Assembly (NCBI GenBank): GCA_018970945.1
Contig: JAGWVJ010000009.1
Location: forward strand, 1 to 54,961
Origin: Cyanobacteria bacterium REEB417
GTDB lineage: Bacteria; Cyanobacteriota; Cyanobacteriia; PCC-6307; Cyanobiaceae
Reading direction: 5' to 3'
DNA: 54,961 nt
In this document: one piece after another, positions 46,789-54,961 of the stretch
Numbering within the stretch: position 1 is the stretch's first letter
Layout of the letters: each line of letters begins with the position of its first letter
Notes under the pieces: model-generated
Told to the model about the DNA's origin: nothing
The model's input: only the letters and a program-made list of their open reading frames with translations
Databases searched by the model: none
Translations under genes and position numbers: made by a program

Positions 46789-47610
46789 ATGACCCTTGAA
46801 ATTGCCAACCTGAGCTGGGGTCACCCGTTGCCGGGCGGGGGCTGGAGGCAACTGTTTGACGACTTCAACCTCAGCTGCCAGAGCGGGCAGTTCGTGGTGG
46901 TGATCGGCAACAACGGCAGCGGCAAATCGACCCTGCTCAACCTGATCGCAGGCACCCTCAGGCAAGGCGGCGGCCGCATCACCCTGGGCGGGCGTCCCCT
47001 GCACCGCTACCGCGACCATCGCCGCGCTCGCTGGCTCGGCCGAGTGATGCAGAACCCGCTTGAGGGCACCTGCCCTGGCCTAAGCATCGCCGAAAACCTG
47101 CGTCTGGCCGAACGGCGCCGGCACAGCGGCCTGTCGGCCCAGGGACTGCTGGGACTGCGCCCCAGCCAGGCCGACCGGCGCCGTTACCAGGACCTGCTCG
47201 CCCGACTGGGCCTTCCACTGGCGGGTCGGCTCGACACCCTGGTGGTCGAGCTGTCGGGCGGTCAGCGCCAGACCCTCAGCCTGGTGATGGCCACCCTGGG
47301 CGACCCCGAGCTGCTGCTGCTCGACGAGCACACGGCCGCCCTCGATCCGAAGGCCGAAGCCACCGTGATGGGCCTCACCGAGCAGCTGGTGCGTCAGCTG
47401 GGGGCCACAACGTTCATGGTGACCCACAGCCTCGAGCAGGCCCTGCAATATGGCGATCGGTTGGTGATGCTGCGCGATGGCCAGCTGATCGGCGACTGGA
47501 GCGCCGAGGCGCGCGAGGGCCTCACGCCGGCGTCATTGCGGGGCCTGTATGGGTCAGCCATAGTGGACCCCACCGAGCAGCCCACAGCCCATGCCCCTGC
47601 AGCGCCGTGA
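46789..47610 (+). CDS. ABC importer ATP-binding protein
   Basis: A 273-residue ATPase. It has Walker A GNNGSGKST, a Q-loop in RVMQNPLEGT, the signature LSGGQRQ, Walker B and D-loop LLLLDEHTAALDPK, and the switch His in MVTHSLEQAL. The His in DEHTAALD in place of the usual Pro is characteristic of this subfamily. The last 20 bases overlap the start of the lipoprotein gene. Together with the neighbours it forms a complete importer. Confidence 0.95.
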   Translation: MTLEIANLSWGHPLPGGGWRQLFDDFNLSCQSGQFVVVIGNNGSGKSTLLNLIAGTLRQGGGRITLGGRPLHRYRDHRRARWLGRVMQNPLEGTCPGLSIAENLRLAERRRHSGLSAQGLLGLRPSQADRRRYQDLLARLGLPLAGRLDTLVVELSGGQRQTLSLVMATLGDPELLLLDEHTAALDPKAEATVMGLTEQLVRQLGATTFMVTHSLEQALQYGDRLVMLRDGQLIGDWSAEAREGLTPASLRGLYGSAIVDPTEQPTAHAPAAP

Positions 47611-48598
47611 ATTTCTTGGTCTGATGGGCACCGGTGCTCTCAGCTCCGTCGTGCTGGCAGCCTGCGGTCAGCTGGGTGGCAGCAACAAGGCCAAGGGCCC
47701 CACCATCGGCATGCTGCAGATGGTCGATGCACCACCGCCCAACTCGGTGCGTAGGGGTTTTGAGGCCGCACTGGCCAAGGCCGGCTACACCCCTGGCACG
47801 AACGTCAATTTCATGCAGAAGGATGCCGCCGGCGAGCTGCCGAACACCACCCTGGTCATGAAGAAATTCGTCGCCGATCAGGTCGACATGGTGTTCGCCA
47901 TCGGCACACCGCCACTGCAGGCGGCCATGAAAACCGTGCCCGAAACCATTCCGGTGGTGTTCGCCTACTGCTCCAATCCCTGGGGTGCGGGCGCCGGCAC
48001 CCCCCCCGGTGGGGTCGGCCAGCACAAGCCCAACGTGGTGGGCACGATCGGAACCAATCCGGTGGGTAAGGAGCTTGACCTGGCCCGCAGCTTCAACCCC
48101 GCCCTCAAGACCGTGGGTCTGATCTTCAATCCCGGCGAGCCCAACTCCGAATACGAAGCCAAGGTGCTGCGCGACGCCGCAGCTGAGCGGGGCATCACCG
48201 TGGTCGAGCAGTCGGTCGCCAACTCGGGCGAAGTGCTGCAGGCCGCCCAGGTGCTGGCCGGCAAGGGGATCGAGGCCTTCGTGAAGATCGGCGATTACGC
48301 CACCATCCAGGGCTTCGGTTCGATCGCCAAGGTGGGGCTCGAGAAAAAGATTCCTGTCTATTCGGTCGACGCCGACGACATCGAGCTACCGGGCTGTCTG
48401 GCCACAATCGGCTGGGCCTACTTCGATGACGGCTATGCCGCCGGTGAAATCGCCGTCAAGGTGCTGAAGGGCGAATCACCGAAGACGATGGCCTTTCAAC
48501 CGCTCACCAAGACCGAAATGCGGGTCAACCTCGAGACGGCCAAAGTCATCGGTGTGACCGTTCCCGAGGAGGTGCTCAAGCAGGCCAGGCAGAGCTGA
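47591..48598 (+). CDS. ABC substrate-binding lipoprotein (ABC_sub_bind family), Tat-type signal
   Basis: A 335-residue periplasmic binding protein. The N-terminus has a twin-arginine-like motif (RREFLGL, residues 5-11) and a lipobox LAAC with the acylated Cys at 25, so it is probably exported folded and anchored to the membrane outer face. The mature part (TIGMLQMVDAPPPNSVRRGF; VFAIGTPPLQAAMKTVPETI; VGTIGTNPVGKELDLARSF) matches the ABC_sub_bind family associated with tryptophan-like importers. ATG 47591 starts inside the ATPase gene in another frame. The ligand is unknown. Confidence 0.92.
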   Translation: MPLQRREFLGLMGTGALSSVVLAACGQLGGSNKAKGPTIGMLQMVDAPPPNSVRRGFEAALAKAGYTPGTNVNFMQKDAAGELPNTTLVMKKFVADQVDMVFAIGTPPLQAAMKTVPETIPVVFAYCSNPWGAGAGTPPGGVGQHKPNVVGTIGTNPVGKELDLARSFNPALKTVGLIFNPGEPNSEYEAKVLRDAAAERGITVVEQSVANSGEVLQAAQVLAGKGIEAFVKIGDYATIQGFGSIAKVGLEKKIPVYSVDADDIELPGCLATIGWAYFDDGYAAGEIAVKVLKGESPKTMAFQPLTKTEMRVNLETAKVIGVTVPEEVLKQARQS

Positions 48599-48608
48599 CC
48601 CAGCGGGG

Positions 48609-48839
48609 TCAGCCCTCGGTCTCGGCGTCGCCGATCGGGGTCACGGTCTGGAGGCGGTCATTGAGCTGCATGGCCATCGCCTGGCGGCCGATCGCCAGCA
48701 CCTTGAGCGTGTCTTCGTGCATGCGCAGCTGGGCGTCGGCGACCTGCATGCCACGCACCAGCTCCTTGATCTCGTCGGGCAGGCCGTTGAGGTCGTAGCG
48801 CTTGCCCTCGAACGTGAGCACCGGAGGCTGATTCGGCAT
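48609..48839 (-). CDS. DUF6447-like small protein
   Basis: A 76-residue protein: VLTFEGKRYDLNGLPDEIKE followed by a helical region (VADAQLRMHEDTLKVLAIG). The short beta start plus one long helix resembles DUF6447, small proteins of unknown role found beside secreted or tail-fibre-like proteins and elsewhere in bacteria. Start 48839 is taken. It converges with the lipoprotein gene ten bases away and precedes nothing obvious downstream. Confidence 0.65.
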   Translation of the reverse strand: MPNQPPVLTFEGKRYDLNGLPDEIKELVRGMQVADAQLRMHEDTLKVLAIGRQAMAMQLNDRLQTVTPIGDAETEG

Positions 48840-48956
48840 GCCGCCGGGGGCATTCACAGGGGGCAGACCGGACACAGGATCCAAGGCGCACAGATGCTCG
48901 GTTCCACAGGATAGGGGCTGCACCACCCGGCGCCAACGCCCAGGCGTCGCCAACGA

Positions 48957-50702
48957 TCAGGCGTCTGCGCCCAGCTGAATCAACTGGCGTTCGCACAGCT
49001 CGCGGTAACGGCCGCCGCTCGCCATCAGGGTGCTGTGGCTTCCCTGTTCCACGATCTGCCCGGCTTCGAGCACCACGATGCGGTCGGCGGTCTGCACCGT
49101 GGCCAGGCGGTGGGCAATCACCAACACGGTGCGACCCGCCATGGCCTGCTGCAGGCCCCGCTGCACCGCCGCCTCGGCCTCGGCGTCAAGGGCGCTGGTG
49201 GCCTCATCAAGCAGCAGCACCGCCGGATTACCCAGCACAGCCCGAGCGATCGCCAGGCGCTGCAGCTGGCCGCCAGAGAAGTTGGAGCCGCGCTCTTCGA
49301 TGCGGCTGTCATACCCCTCGGGCAGGGCCTCGATGAAGCCGTCGGCATTCGCCAGCCGGGCCGCCTCGCGGATCTGCTCGAGGCTGGCCGAGCGTCCAAA
49401 GGCGATCGCCTCGGCCACCGTGCCCGAAAACACGCTGCTCTGCTGGGGCACCAGGGCCACAGCACGGCGCAGTTCGCGGGCCCGCAACGCCGCCAGATCG
49501 TGGCCATCAAGCAGCACCTGCCCATGCTGGGCGGTGTTGAACCGCAACAGCAACGAAAACAACGTGCTCTTGCCGGCACCTGACGGCCCCACCAGAGCCA
49601 CCACCTGGCCGGCGTCGACGGTCAGATCGAGACCGCGGAGCACCGGCTGGTCCGGGTCATAGCCGAACCTGACGCCACGCAGCTCGAGCTGCCCCGCCAC
49701 CTGGCCAAGGGGCTCGGCATCAACCCGATCCGGGGCCTCGACCGGCTCATGCTCGATCTGACGCAGGCGCCGCAGCGAGGCCTGACCCTGCTGAAACTCA
49801 TTGAAGTTGGTGGTGAGATGGCTGATCGGATCAATCAGCATCAACAGGGCTGTCACATAGCTGCTGAAGCCCTGGGCGTTGAGCCCACCGGCCTGAATGC
49901 GCGCCGCACCGATCAGCAGCACCGCCAGGATCCCGGCTGCCTCGAGAAAACCCACCACCGGGTACTGCAGGGCCAACAGCCGCTGGGTCCGGTAGCGGGC
50001 CCGCCGATGCAGGTCGATCTCGTTGTCAAAGCGCTGCTGCAGCCAGGGTTCTGCCGCAAATGCCCGGACCAGCGGCAGGCCGCCGATCGCCTCGCCCAGC
50101 AGGCCGGCCAGTTCGCTGACCTGCTTCTGACTGCGCTCGGCCGCCCGCATCACCCGCGCCCCGAACAGACTCACCAGCACCGCCACCAGCGGAGCCAGCA
50201 CCAGGGTGGCCAGTGACAGGGGCCAGTCGAGCCACACCATGTATCCGAAGACCACGACCAGCTGCAGAGCGCTTGGGGTGGTGTCCTGGATCGTCTTGTA
50301 GATCACCTCACCGACCCGGTCGGCGTCCTCGGTGAGGCGGTAGGTGAGATCGCCGGCCGAGAGCTTCTCGAGGGCGCCGAACTCGAGCCGCTGCAGGCGG
50401 GCAAACAACTGGCGCCGCAGATCCTGGCTGACCAGCAGGGCCGGCTCGGCCAGAAAACTGTCCTGGCCGAACTGGGCCAGTTTCTGCACCATGAACACCA
50501 TGAGTGCAAGACCGACCACCCGCAACACCCGCGGCAGATCGCCGGCCCCGATCGCCGGGATCAGCTGACCCGCGAGCCAGGCGAGCAGCGGCCAGCAGGC
50601 CACAAACACCAGCATGCTGAGCCCCCCTGCCAGCAGGGCGCGGCGATGGGGCAGCAACAGCGGCAGCAGTCGCCGAAAGCCTGCGGTAGAGGGTTGAAGC
50701 AT
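48957..50702 (-). CDS. ABC exporter, fused permease-ATPase (MsbA-like)
   Basis: A complete 581-residue half-transporter. The N-terminal six-helix domain spans about residues 15-300. The ATPase domain has Walker A GPSGAGKST, Q-loop LVPQQSSVFSG, signature FSGGQLQRLAIARA, Walker B/D-loop VLLLDEATSALDAEAE, and switch VLVIAHRLATV. Homologues export lipids, lipopolysaccharide precursors or drugs; the substrate is not predictable. The ATG at 50702 is good. The 240 bases upstream (50703-50944), shared with the S4 gene, hold no recognisable gene. It is similar in design, but not identical, to the truncated exporter at 1-1536. Confidence 0.95.
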   Translation of the reverse strand: MLQPSTAGFRRLLPLLLPHRRALLAGGLSMLVFVACWPLLAWLAGQLIPAIGAGDLPRVLRVVGLALMVFMVQKLAQFGQDSFLAEPALLVSQDLRRQLFARLQRLEFGALEKLSAGDLTYRLTEDADRVGEVIYKTIQDTTPSALQLVVVFGYMVWLDWPLSLATLVLAPLVAVLVSLFGARVMRAAERSQKQVSELAGLLGEAIGGLPLVRAFAAEPWLQQRFDNEIDLHRRARYRTQRLLALQYPVVGFLEAAGILAVLLIGAARIQAGGLNAQGFSSYVTALLMLIDPISHLTTNFNEFQQGQASLRRLRQIEHEPVEAPDRVDAEPLGQVAGQLELRGVRFGYDPDQPVLRGLDLTVDAGQVVALVGPSGAGKSTLFSLLLRFNTAQHGQVLLDGHDLAALRARELRRAVALVPQQSSVFSGTVAEAIAFGRSASLEQIREAARLANADGFIEALPEGYDSRIEERGSNFSGGQLQRLAIARAVLGNPAVLLLDEATSALDAEAEAAVQRGLQQAMAGRTVLVIAHRLATVQTADRIVVLEAGQIVEQGSHSTLMASGGRYRELCERQLIQLGADA

Positions 50703-50944
50703 GGGGGCAAGCTAAGGCCCCCTCCTCCCTGCTCCATCGCCGTGCTCCCAGCCTGAGGGCAGCGTCAGGACCGCCACGGGCATGCCAGGGAGACCAAGGG
50801 CAATCCAGGGTGTCGATACGTTGTAGAGACACCATCGCGCCCCTCACCACCCAGGGACCCTCCCTGCGCGCCAGCCTCTTTGCGTGCCACCCCACGCCCG
50901 CAATTCCGACAGTCGTGTGGGGCCCGATCCGCCAGGGTGCCCCC

Positions 50945-51181
50945 ATGAACCCCAGCCGAACCGCCATGAAGCTCGACCAATTCCTCAAGTGGCAAGGCCT
51001 GGTGGGCACCGGCGGAGAGGCCAAGCAACGCATTCAGGCGGGCGACATCAAGGTCAATGGCGTCGTCGAGACCCGTCGCGGCCGGCAACTGGCCACCGGT
51101 GACGCCGTCGAGCTCGACGGGCGCGAGCTGCTGGTGCTGCCCCAGCGGCGCGAGGCTGATCGCCAGCTCGGGGAGCGCTGA
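50945..51181 (+). CDS. S4-domain RNA-binding protein (YbcJ-like)
   Basis: A 78-residue S4 protein: MKLDQFLKWQGLVGTGGEAK, IQAGDIKVNGVVETRRGRQL, and AVELDGRELLVL. This is the compact S4 fold found alone in YbcJ/RqcP-type proteins that bind structured RNA or the ribosome. The ATG at 50945 is seven codons before MKLDQ; the latter (50966) is an equally reasonable start. tpiA follows 46 bases downstream on the same strand. Confidence 0.88.
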   Translation: MNPSRTAMKLDQFLKWQGLVGTGGEAKQRIQAGDIKVNGVVETRRGRQLATGDAVELDGRELLVLPQRREADRQLGER

Positions 51182-51227
51182 TGGGCGGCGGCTTAGGTTT
51201 TGCTGCAGATGAGATCGAGGTGTCCCG

Positions 51228-51968
51228 GTGCGCAAGGCCGTGATCGCTGGCAACTGGAAGATGCACATGAGCTGTGCCGAAACGCGGGTTTTCGCCGCCA
51301 CCTTTCGCCCGTTGATCGCCGATCTACCCAGTGACCGGCAGATCGTGATCGCACCCCCCTTCACCGCGATTCCGACCCTGTGCCGCCACCTCGAGGGCGC
51401 CGGGGTGGCCATCGCCGGCCAGAACGTGCACTGGGAAGAAAAGGGCGCCTACACCGGCATGGTCTCGGCAGCGATGCTTGTCGAGCACGGCGTGTCCCAC
51501 GCGATCGTGGGTCACAGCGAGCCGCGCAAGTACTACAGCGAGACCGACGAGCAGATCAACCTGCGGGCCCGTACCGCGCAGAAGCATGGCCTGATCCCGA
51601 TTCTCTGCGTGGGTGAGAGCCTCGACCAGCGCGAGGCCCGTGAAACCGAACGGGTGATCCACCGTCAGATCGAGCAGGGCCTCGAAGACGTGGATCCCAC
51701 CCGGCTGATCGTGGCCTACGAGCCCATCTGGGCCATCGGCACCGGCATGACCTGCGCCGCCGAAGAGGCCAACCGGATCTGCAGCCTGATCCGCGGCTGG
51801 GTGGGTGACGCCAGCGTCACCGTGCAGTACGGCGGCTCTGTCAACACCGCCACCATCGACGACCTGATGGCCCAGAGCGACATCGACGGCGTGCTGGTGG
51901 GCGGCGCCTCGCTCGATCCAGTGGGCTTTGCCCGAATCGCCAACTACCAGGTGCCGGCTGCTGTCTGA
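51228..51968 (+). CDS. tpiA: Triosephosphate isomerase
   Basis: A 246-residue TIM barrel interconverting dihydroxyacetone phosphate and glyceraldehyde-3-phosphate in the Calvin cycle and glycolysis. Catalytic residues are in AGNWKMH (Asn, Lys), AIVGHSEPR (His) and [12 protein letters not shown] (Glu, with flexible loop 6). YGGSVN and [11 protein letters not shown] bind phosphate. The start is GTG at 51228. It lies between the S4 gene and folP, probably in one transcript. Confidence 0.98.
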   Translation: MRKAVIAGNWKMHMSCAETRVFAATFRPLIADLPSDRQIVIAPPFTAIPTLCRHLEGAGVAIAGQNVHWEEKGAYTGMVSAAMLVEHGVSHAIVGHSEPRKYYSETDEQINLRARTAQKHGLIPILCVGESLDQREARETERVIHRQIEQGLEDVDPTRLIVAYEPIWAIGTGMTCAAEEANRICSLIRGWVGDASVTVQYGGSVNTATIDDLMAQSDIDGVLVGGASLDPVGFARIANYQVPAAV

Positions 51969-52028
51969 GCTGGGGGTCTCTGAGCTGGGGCTCCCTAGAA
52001 CGAGGCAGCTTGACGTGAAGGCAGCTGT

Positions 52029-52919
52029 GTGATCCCGCCCGGACCGCTGGTGATGGGGGTGCTCAACCTCACCCCCGATTCCTTCAGCGATGGAGGTCGC
52101 CTCGACAGCGTTGAGGCCGTGCTGGCCCAGGCACGACGCATGCTGGCCCAGGGAGCCGCGGTGCTCGATCTGGGCGCCCAGAGCACCAGGCCCGGCGCCA
52201 CCGAAGTGGGTCCAACCGAAGAACTCCGCCGGCTGCTGCCCGCCCTGCGGGTCTTGCAGCAGCTGCGCCAGGAGCATCCGGCATTGTTGCTCTCGATCGA
52301 CACCTTCGACGCCAGCGTGGCCGAAGCCGCCCTGGCTGAAGGCGCCGACTGGATCAACGACGTGCGCGGCGCCAACAGGACCGCCGAAGCCCCTGGGGGC
52401 ACGCTGCGTGATCCGGCCATGTTGCCGCTGATCGCCCGTCAGGGGTGCCCCTATGTGCTGATGCACAGCCGCGGCACCAGCCAGAGCATGGACAGCCTGG
52501 CGGCCTACGGCGATGTCGTGGCGGAGGTGCGTGCCGAACTGCAAGCCGCCACGGCGAGCGCCCTCAGCGCCGGCGTGAACCCCGAGCAGATCATCTGGGA
52601 CGTGGGGCTGGGCTTCGCCAAGACCACCGCACAGAACCTGGAGCTGCTGCGGCGCCTGCCTGAACTGATGGAAACCGATGGCAACAGCTCTGGTGGGCGC
52701 AGCTCTGGTGGGCGCAGCGGTTATCCCCTGCTGGTAGGCCCCTCGCGCAAGCGCTTCATCGGCGCCGTGCTGGATGAACCCCGCCCCCGCGCCCGCCTGT
52801 GGGGCACGGCGGCTGTGTGCACCCTGGCTGTGGCCGCTGGGGCCCGGGTGCTGCGCGTGCACGATGTGGGCCCCATCGCCCAGACCGTGCGCATGGCGAC
52901 GGCGATCAGCCCTCGCTGA
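52029..52919 (+). CDS. folP: Dihydropteroate synthase
   Basis: A 296-residue enzyme joining p-aminobenzoate to hydroxymethyl-dihydropterin diphosphate in folate synthesis, the sulfonamide target. [16 protein letters not shown] (about 8-23), [23 protein letters not shown] and GPSRKRFIG give the substrate-binding loops in order. A direct 15-bp repeat encodes [12 protein letters not shown] near residue 219, a flexible insert before the GPSRKR strand. The start is GTG. The last 14 bases overlap the end of chlH on the other strand. Confidence 0.96.
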   Translation: MIPPGPLVMGVLNLTPDSFSDGGRLDSVEAVLAQARRMLAQGAAVLDLGAQSTRPGATEVGPTEELRRLLPALRVLQQLRQEHPALLLSIDTFDASVAEAALAEGADWINDVRGANRTAEAPGGTLRDPAMLPLIARQGCPYVLMHSRGTSQSMDSLAAYGDVVAEVRAELQAATASALSAGVNPEQIIWDVGLGFAKTTAQNLELLRRLPELMETDGNSSGGRSSGGRSGYPLLVGPSRKRFIGAVLDEPRPRARLWGTAAVCTLAVAAGARVLRVHDVGPIAQTVRMATAISPR

Positions 52920-54961
52920 CCCCCTCAATCCTGTCTTCGATCTCCTGGTAGAGCTCCTGCAGCTGGGCGATGTTCTCGTCTGACGTTTCCCAGTAGCCAC
53001 GGCCGTTGACCTCGAGCAAGGTGCCGACGATGCGCCGGAAGCTATGGGGGTTGAGCTCCATCAGACGCTGGCGCATCTCGGGGTCGTTGATGAAGGTGTC
53101 GTTGGCTTCTTCGTAGACGAAGTTGTCAACGGCGCCGCTGGTGGCGCTCCAGCCCAGGGTGAAGTTCAGGCGCTTGGCCACCTCGCGCACACCCTCGTAG
53201 CCACTGTTGAGCATGCCTTCGTACCACTTGGGGTTGAGCAGCTTGGTGCGTGAATCGAGGCGGATCGTCTCGCTCAGTGAGCGCACCTGGGCGTTGGCGG
53301 TGGTGGTGTCGGCGATGTAGCTCGAGGGGGCCTTGCCGTCATCGCGCAGCGACGCGATCAGCTTGGTCGGGTCGCTGTCGAAGTAATGGCTCACATCGGT
53401 GAGCGAGATTTCGGCCGAGTCAAGGTTCTGGAAGGTGACATCGGCAGTCTTCATCACTGACTCGAACACCTCGCGGTTCTGGTTCATCTCACCGGGATTA
53501 TCGGCGTTGAACGCAAAGGTCTTGCGGGAGAGGTACATCTCCTGCAACTCATTCTCCTCTTCCCAGGTGCTGTTTTCCACCGCCAGGTTGACGTTGGAAC
53601 TGTAGCTGCCGCTGGCGTTCGAGAACACGCGTGTGGCGGCATCGCGCAGTGAGATGCCGTCTTTGGCGGCTTGCTCGAGACTGTGCTTGCGCACAAAATT
53701 CATCTCCAGGGGCTCATCGGCCTCGGCGGCCATCTTGACCCCCTGATCGATCAGGGCCATCTGGTTGATGAACAGGTCGCGGAACACACCACTGCAGTTG
53801 ACGACCACGTCGATGCGGGGGCGGCCCAGCTCTTCGAGCGAGATCAGCTCGAGCTTGTTGACCCGGCCAAGAGAGTCGGGCACGGGGCGCACGCCGATGA
53901 ACCACAGGATCTGGGCCAGCGATTCGCCATAGGTCTTGATGTTGTCGGTGCCCCAGAGCACGCACGCGATCGTCTCGGGCCAGGCGCCCTGCTCGAGCTT
54001 CTGACGCTCGATCAGCCGATCGACCACCACCTTGGCAGCTGCGATCGCTGCCCTGGTGGGAATCGCCTGGGGATCAAGGGCGTGCAGGTTCTTGCCGCTG
54101 GGCAGCACGCCGGGGTTCCGGATCGGGTCACCACCGGGGCCCGGCAGGACATATTCACCATCGAGGGCCCGCAGCAGGCTCTCCATCTCGAGATCGGCGC
54201 AGACCTGCTCAAGGCAGAACTGCAGGTAAGCGAAAAGCTTGTCGAGTTCGGCCTGATCGACCCCCTCGAATCCGGCCGCATTGCAGGCGGCCAGCCAGGG
54301 GCTCGGCAGCTTGAAGCCAACGCGCTCGAGCAGGCCGAAGAACCACGAAAAATTGCGCCGCAGGCTGACACGGCCATCAGCGCCGGTGACGGCTTTGACC
54401 ATGGCGCCAACTGCCGCGCGGGACGTCTCGGTGATGGTGCGGTTGAGCTCCACATCGGACAGAACCCCCTCGTCATTGCCCTTGTAAACGTCGGCAATGG
54501 TGCGGCCACGGCTCTCGGCGAGCAGGGCCGGGAGAGAGCGAAGCCCGTCGTCGTCGCGCTCGAGGGCGGCGATGTTGACCAGGGTGGCGATCGCCTCTTC
54601 GGCTGTGGGGGGCTTGCCAATCGTGTGAAGGCCGCAGGGCAGCAGCCGGCTCTCGATCTCCATGAGCTGGCGGTAGACGGCTCCCACAACGCCATCGCGA
54701 CCGTCAAGGTCGAGCTCAGAGGCGTCGATCTCGGGCAGGGCGACATCCTTGTCGAGATTGCACTGACGCGAGGTCTCAACGATGGCATTGACGATCTGCA
54801 CGCCGCGGGAGCTTTCACGCAGCTGCTGGTAGCTGCCTACCAGCTCGCCCAGCTCCTTGAGGCCCTTGTAAAGGCCGGCGTTTTCTGCTGGCGGAGTCAG
54901 GTAGCTAATGGTCTCTGCATAACCCCGACGCTTCGCGATCGTCGCTTCGCTGGGGTTGTTG
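52906..54961 (-). CDS. chlH: Magnesium chelatase subunit H (C-terminal half; N-terminus outside window)
   Basis: The frame is open from the window edge (54961) to a TGA at 52906, 684 codons, about half of the usual 1300-odd residues. [20 protein letters not shown] at the visible beginning, with [31 protein letters not shown] and [18 protein letters not shown], identifies the porphyrin-binding subunit of Mg-chelatase, which with ChlI and ChlD inserts Mg2+ into protoporphyrin IX, the first committed chlorophyll step. The catalytic-region sequence is typical and undisturbed. It converges on folP with a 14-base overlap. Confidence 0.97.
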   Translation of the reverse strand, partial: NNPSEATIAKRRGYAETISYLTPPAENAGLYKGLKELGELVGSYQQLRESSRGVQIVNAIVETSRQCNLDKDVALPEIDASELDLDGRDGVVGAVYRQLMEIESRLLPCGLHTIGKPPTAEEAIATLVNIAALERDDDGLRSLPALLAESRGRTIADVYKGNDEGVLSDVELNRTITETSRAAVGAMVKAVTGADGRVSLRRNFSWFFGLLERVGFKLPSPWLAACNAAGFEGVDQAELDKLFAYLQFCLEQVCADLEMESLLRALDGEYVLPGPGGDPIRNPGVLPSGKNLHALDPQAIPTRAAIAAAKVVVDRLIERQKLEQGAWPETIACVLWGTDNIKTYGESLAQILWFIGVRPVPDSLGRVNKLELISLEELGRPRIDVVVNCSGVFRDLFINQMALIDQGVKMAAEADEPLEMNFVRKHSLEQAAKDGISLRDAATRVFSNASGSYSSNVNLAVENSTWEEENELQEMYLSRKTFAFNADNPGEMNQNREVFESVMKTADVTFQNLDSAEISLTDVSHYFDSDPTKLIASLRDDGKAPSSYIADTTTANAQVRSLSETIRLDSRTKLLNPKWYEGMLNSGYEGVREVAKRLNFTLGWSATSGAVDNFVYEEANDTFINDPEMRQRLMELNPHSFRRIVGTLLEVNGRGYWETSDENIAQLQELYQEIEDRIEGVSEG

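Overview
The window comes from a cyanobacterium. It carries chlH (Mg-chelatase large subunit), ycf54 (chlorophyll cyclase factor), psbY (photosystem II), a CrtISO-type carotene isomerase, ycf36/CGLD27 and several cyanobacteria-restricted DUF families (DUF2811, DUF3318, DUF3386, DUF6447, DUF6761). The octamer GCGATCGC (HIP1) occurs at least 14 times. High GC, compact operons and a complete RecBCD set fit the Cyanobium / alpha-picocyanobacterial Synechococcus group; the genus is an inference.

Layout. 1-4.7 kb: a truncated ABC exporter, a glycine-rich RRM RNA-binding protein, a DEAD-box RNA helicase and a mannose-phosphate-isomerase-like cupin. 4.7-13.9 kb: recC-recB-recD with 4-base overlaps, led by a PPP-type phosphatase. 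14-17.4 kb: a Nif11-like ORF, then pdxJ-ycf54 (minus) and an acyltransferase / secreted protein / bolA / CGFS-glutaredoxin run (plus). 17.4-23.6 kb: DUF6761, a response regulator lacking its phospho-acceptor Asp, two conserved unknowns, crtISO, psbY-trmFO and a gamma-carbonic-anhydrase-like protein.

23.66-29.5 kb is the accessory part. It starts at tRNA-Lys(UUU) and holds three intact toxin-antitoxin pairs (MNT/HEPN, MazE/MazF, Phd/PIN), an IS3-family transposase fragment, and remnants of two more antitoxin genes. One of these, of ribbon-helix-helix type, looks frameshifted by a perfect 14-bp tandem duplication. The Phd/PIN pair has two TGTACA half-sites just upstream of the antitoxin start, like the YefM operator, and an 18-bp tandem repeat across the overlap of its genes. 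A sugar/inositol-type dehydrogenase and a UspA protein are interspersed.

29.5-38.8 kb: a CPA2 antiporter with two fused Usp-like domains behind a ParB-like gene, a long His-rich CbiX chelatase, DUF2811, a GMC oxidoreductase, initiator tRNA-Met, and the operon DUF3318-rsfS-ycf36-asparaginase. 38.8-45.9 kb: carB, a short-chain dehydrogenase and katG, then DUF3386. 45.9-48.6 kb: a three-gene ABC importer (permease, ATPase, Tat-type lipoprotein). 48.6-55 kb: DUF6447, a second ABC exporter, then S4 protein-tpiA-folP converging on the 3' part of chlH.

No CRISPR array, prophage, rRNA or confident riboswitch was seen. Most of the window is ordinary chromosomal core. The points most worth a second look are the toxin-antitoxin island, the Asp-less response regulator, the C1:C72 initiator tRNA and the ParB-like/antiporter coupling.
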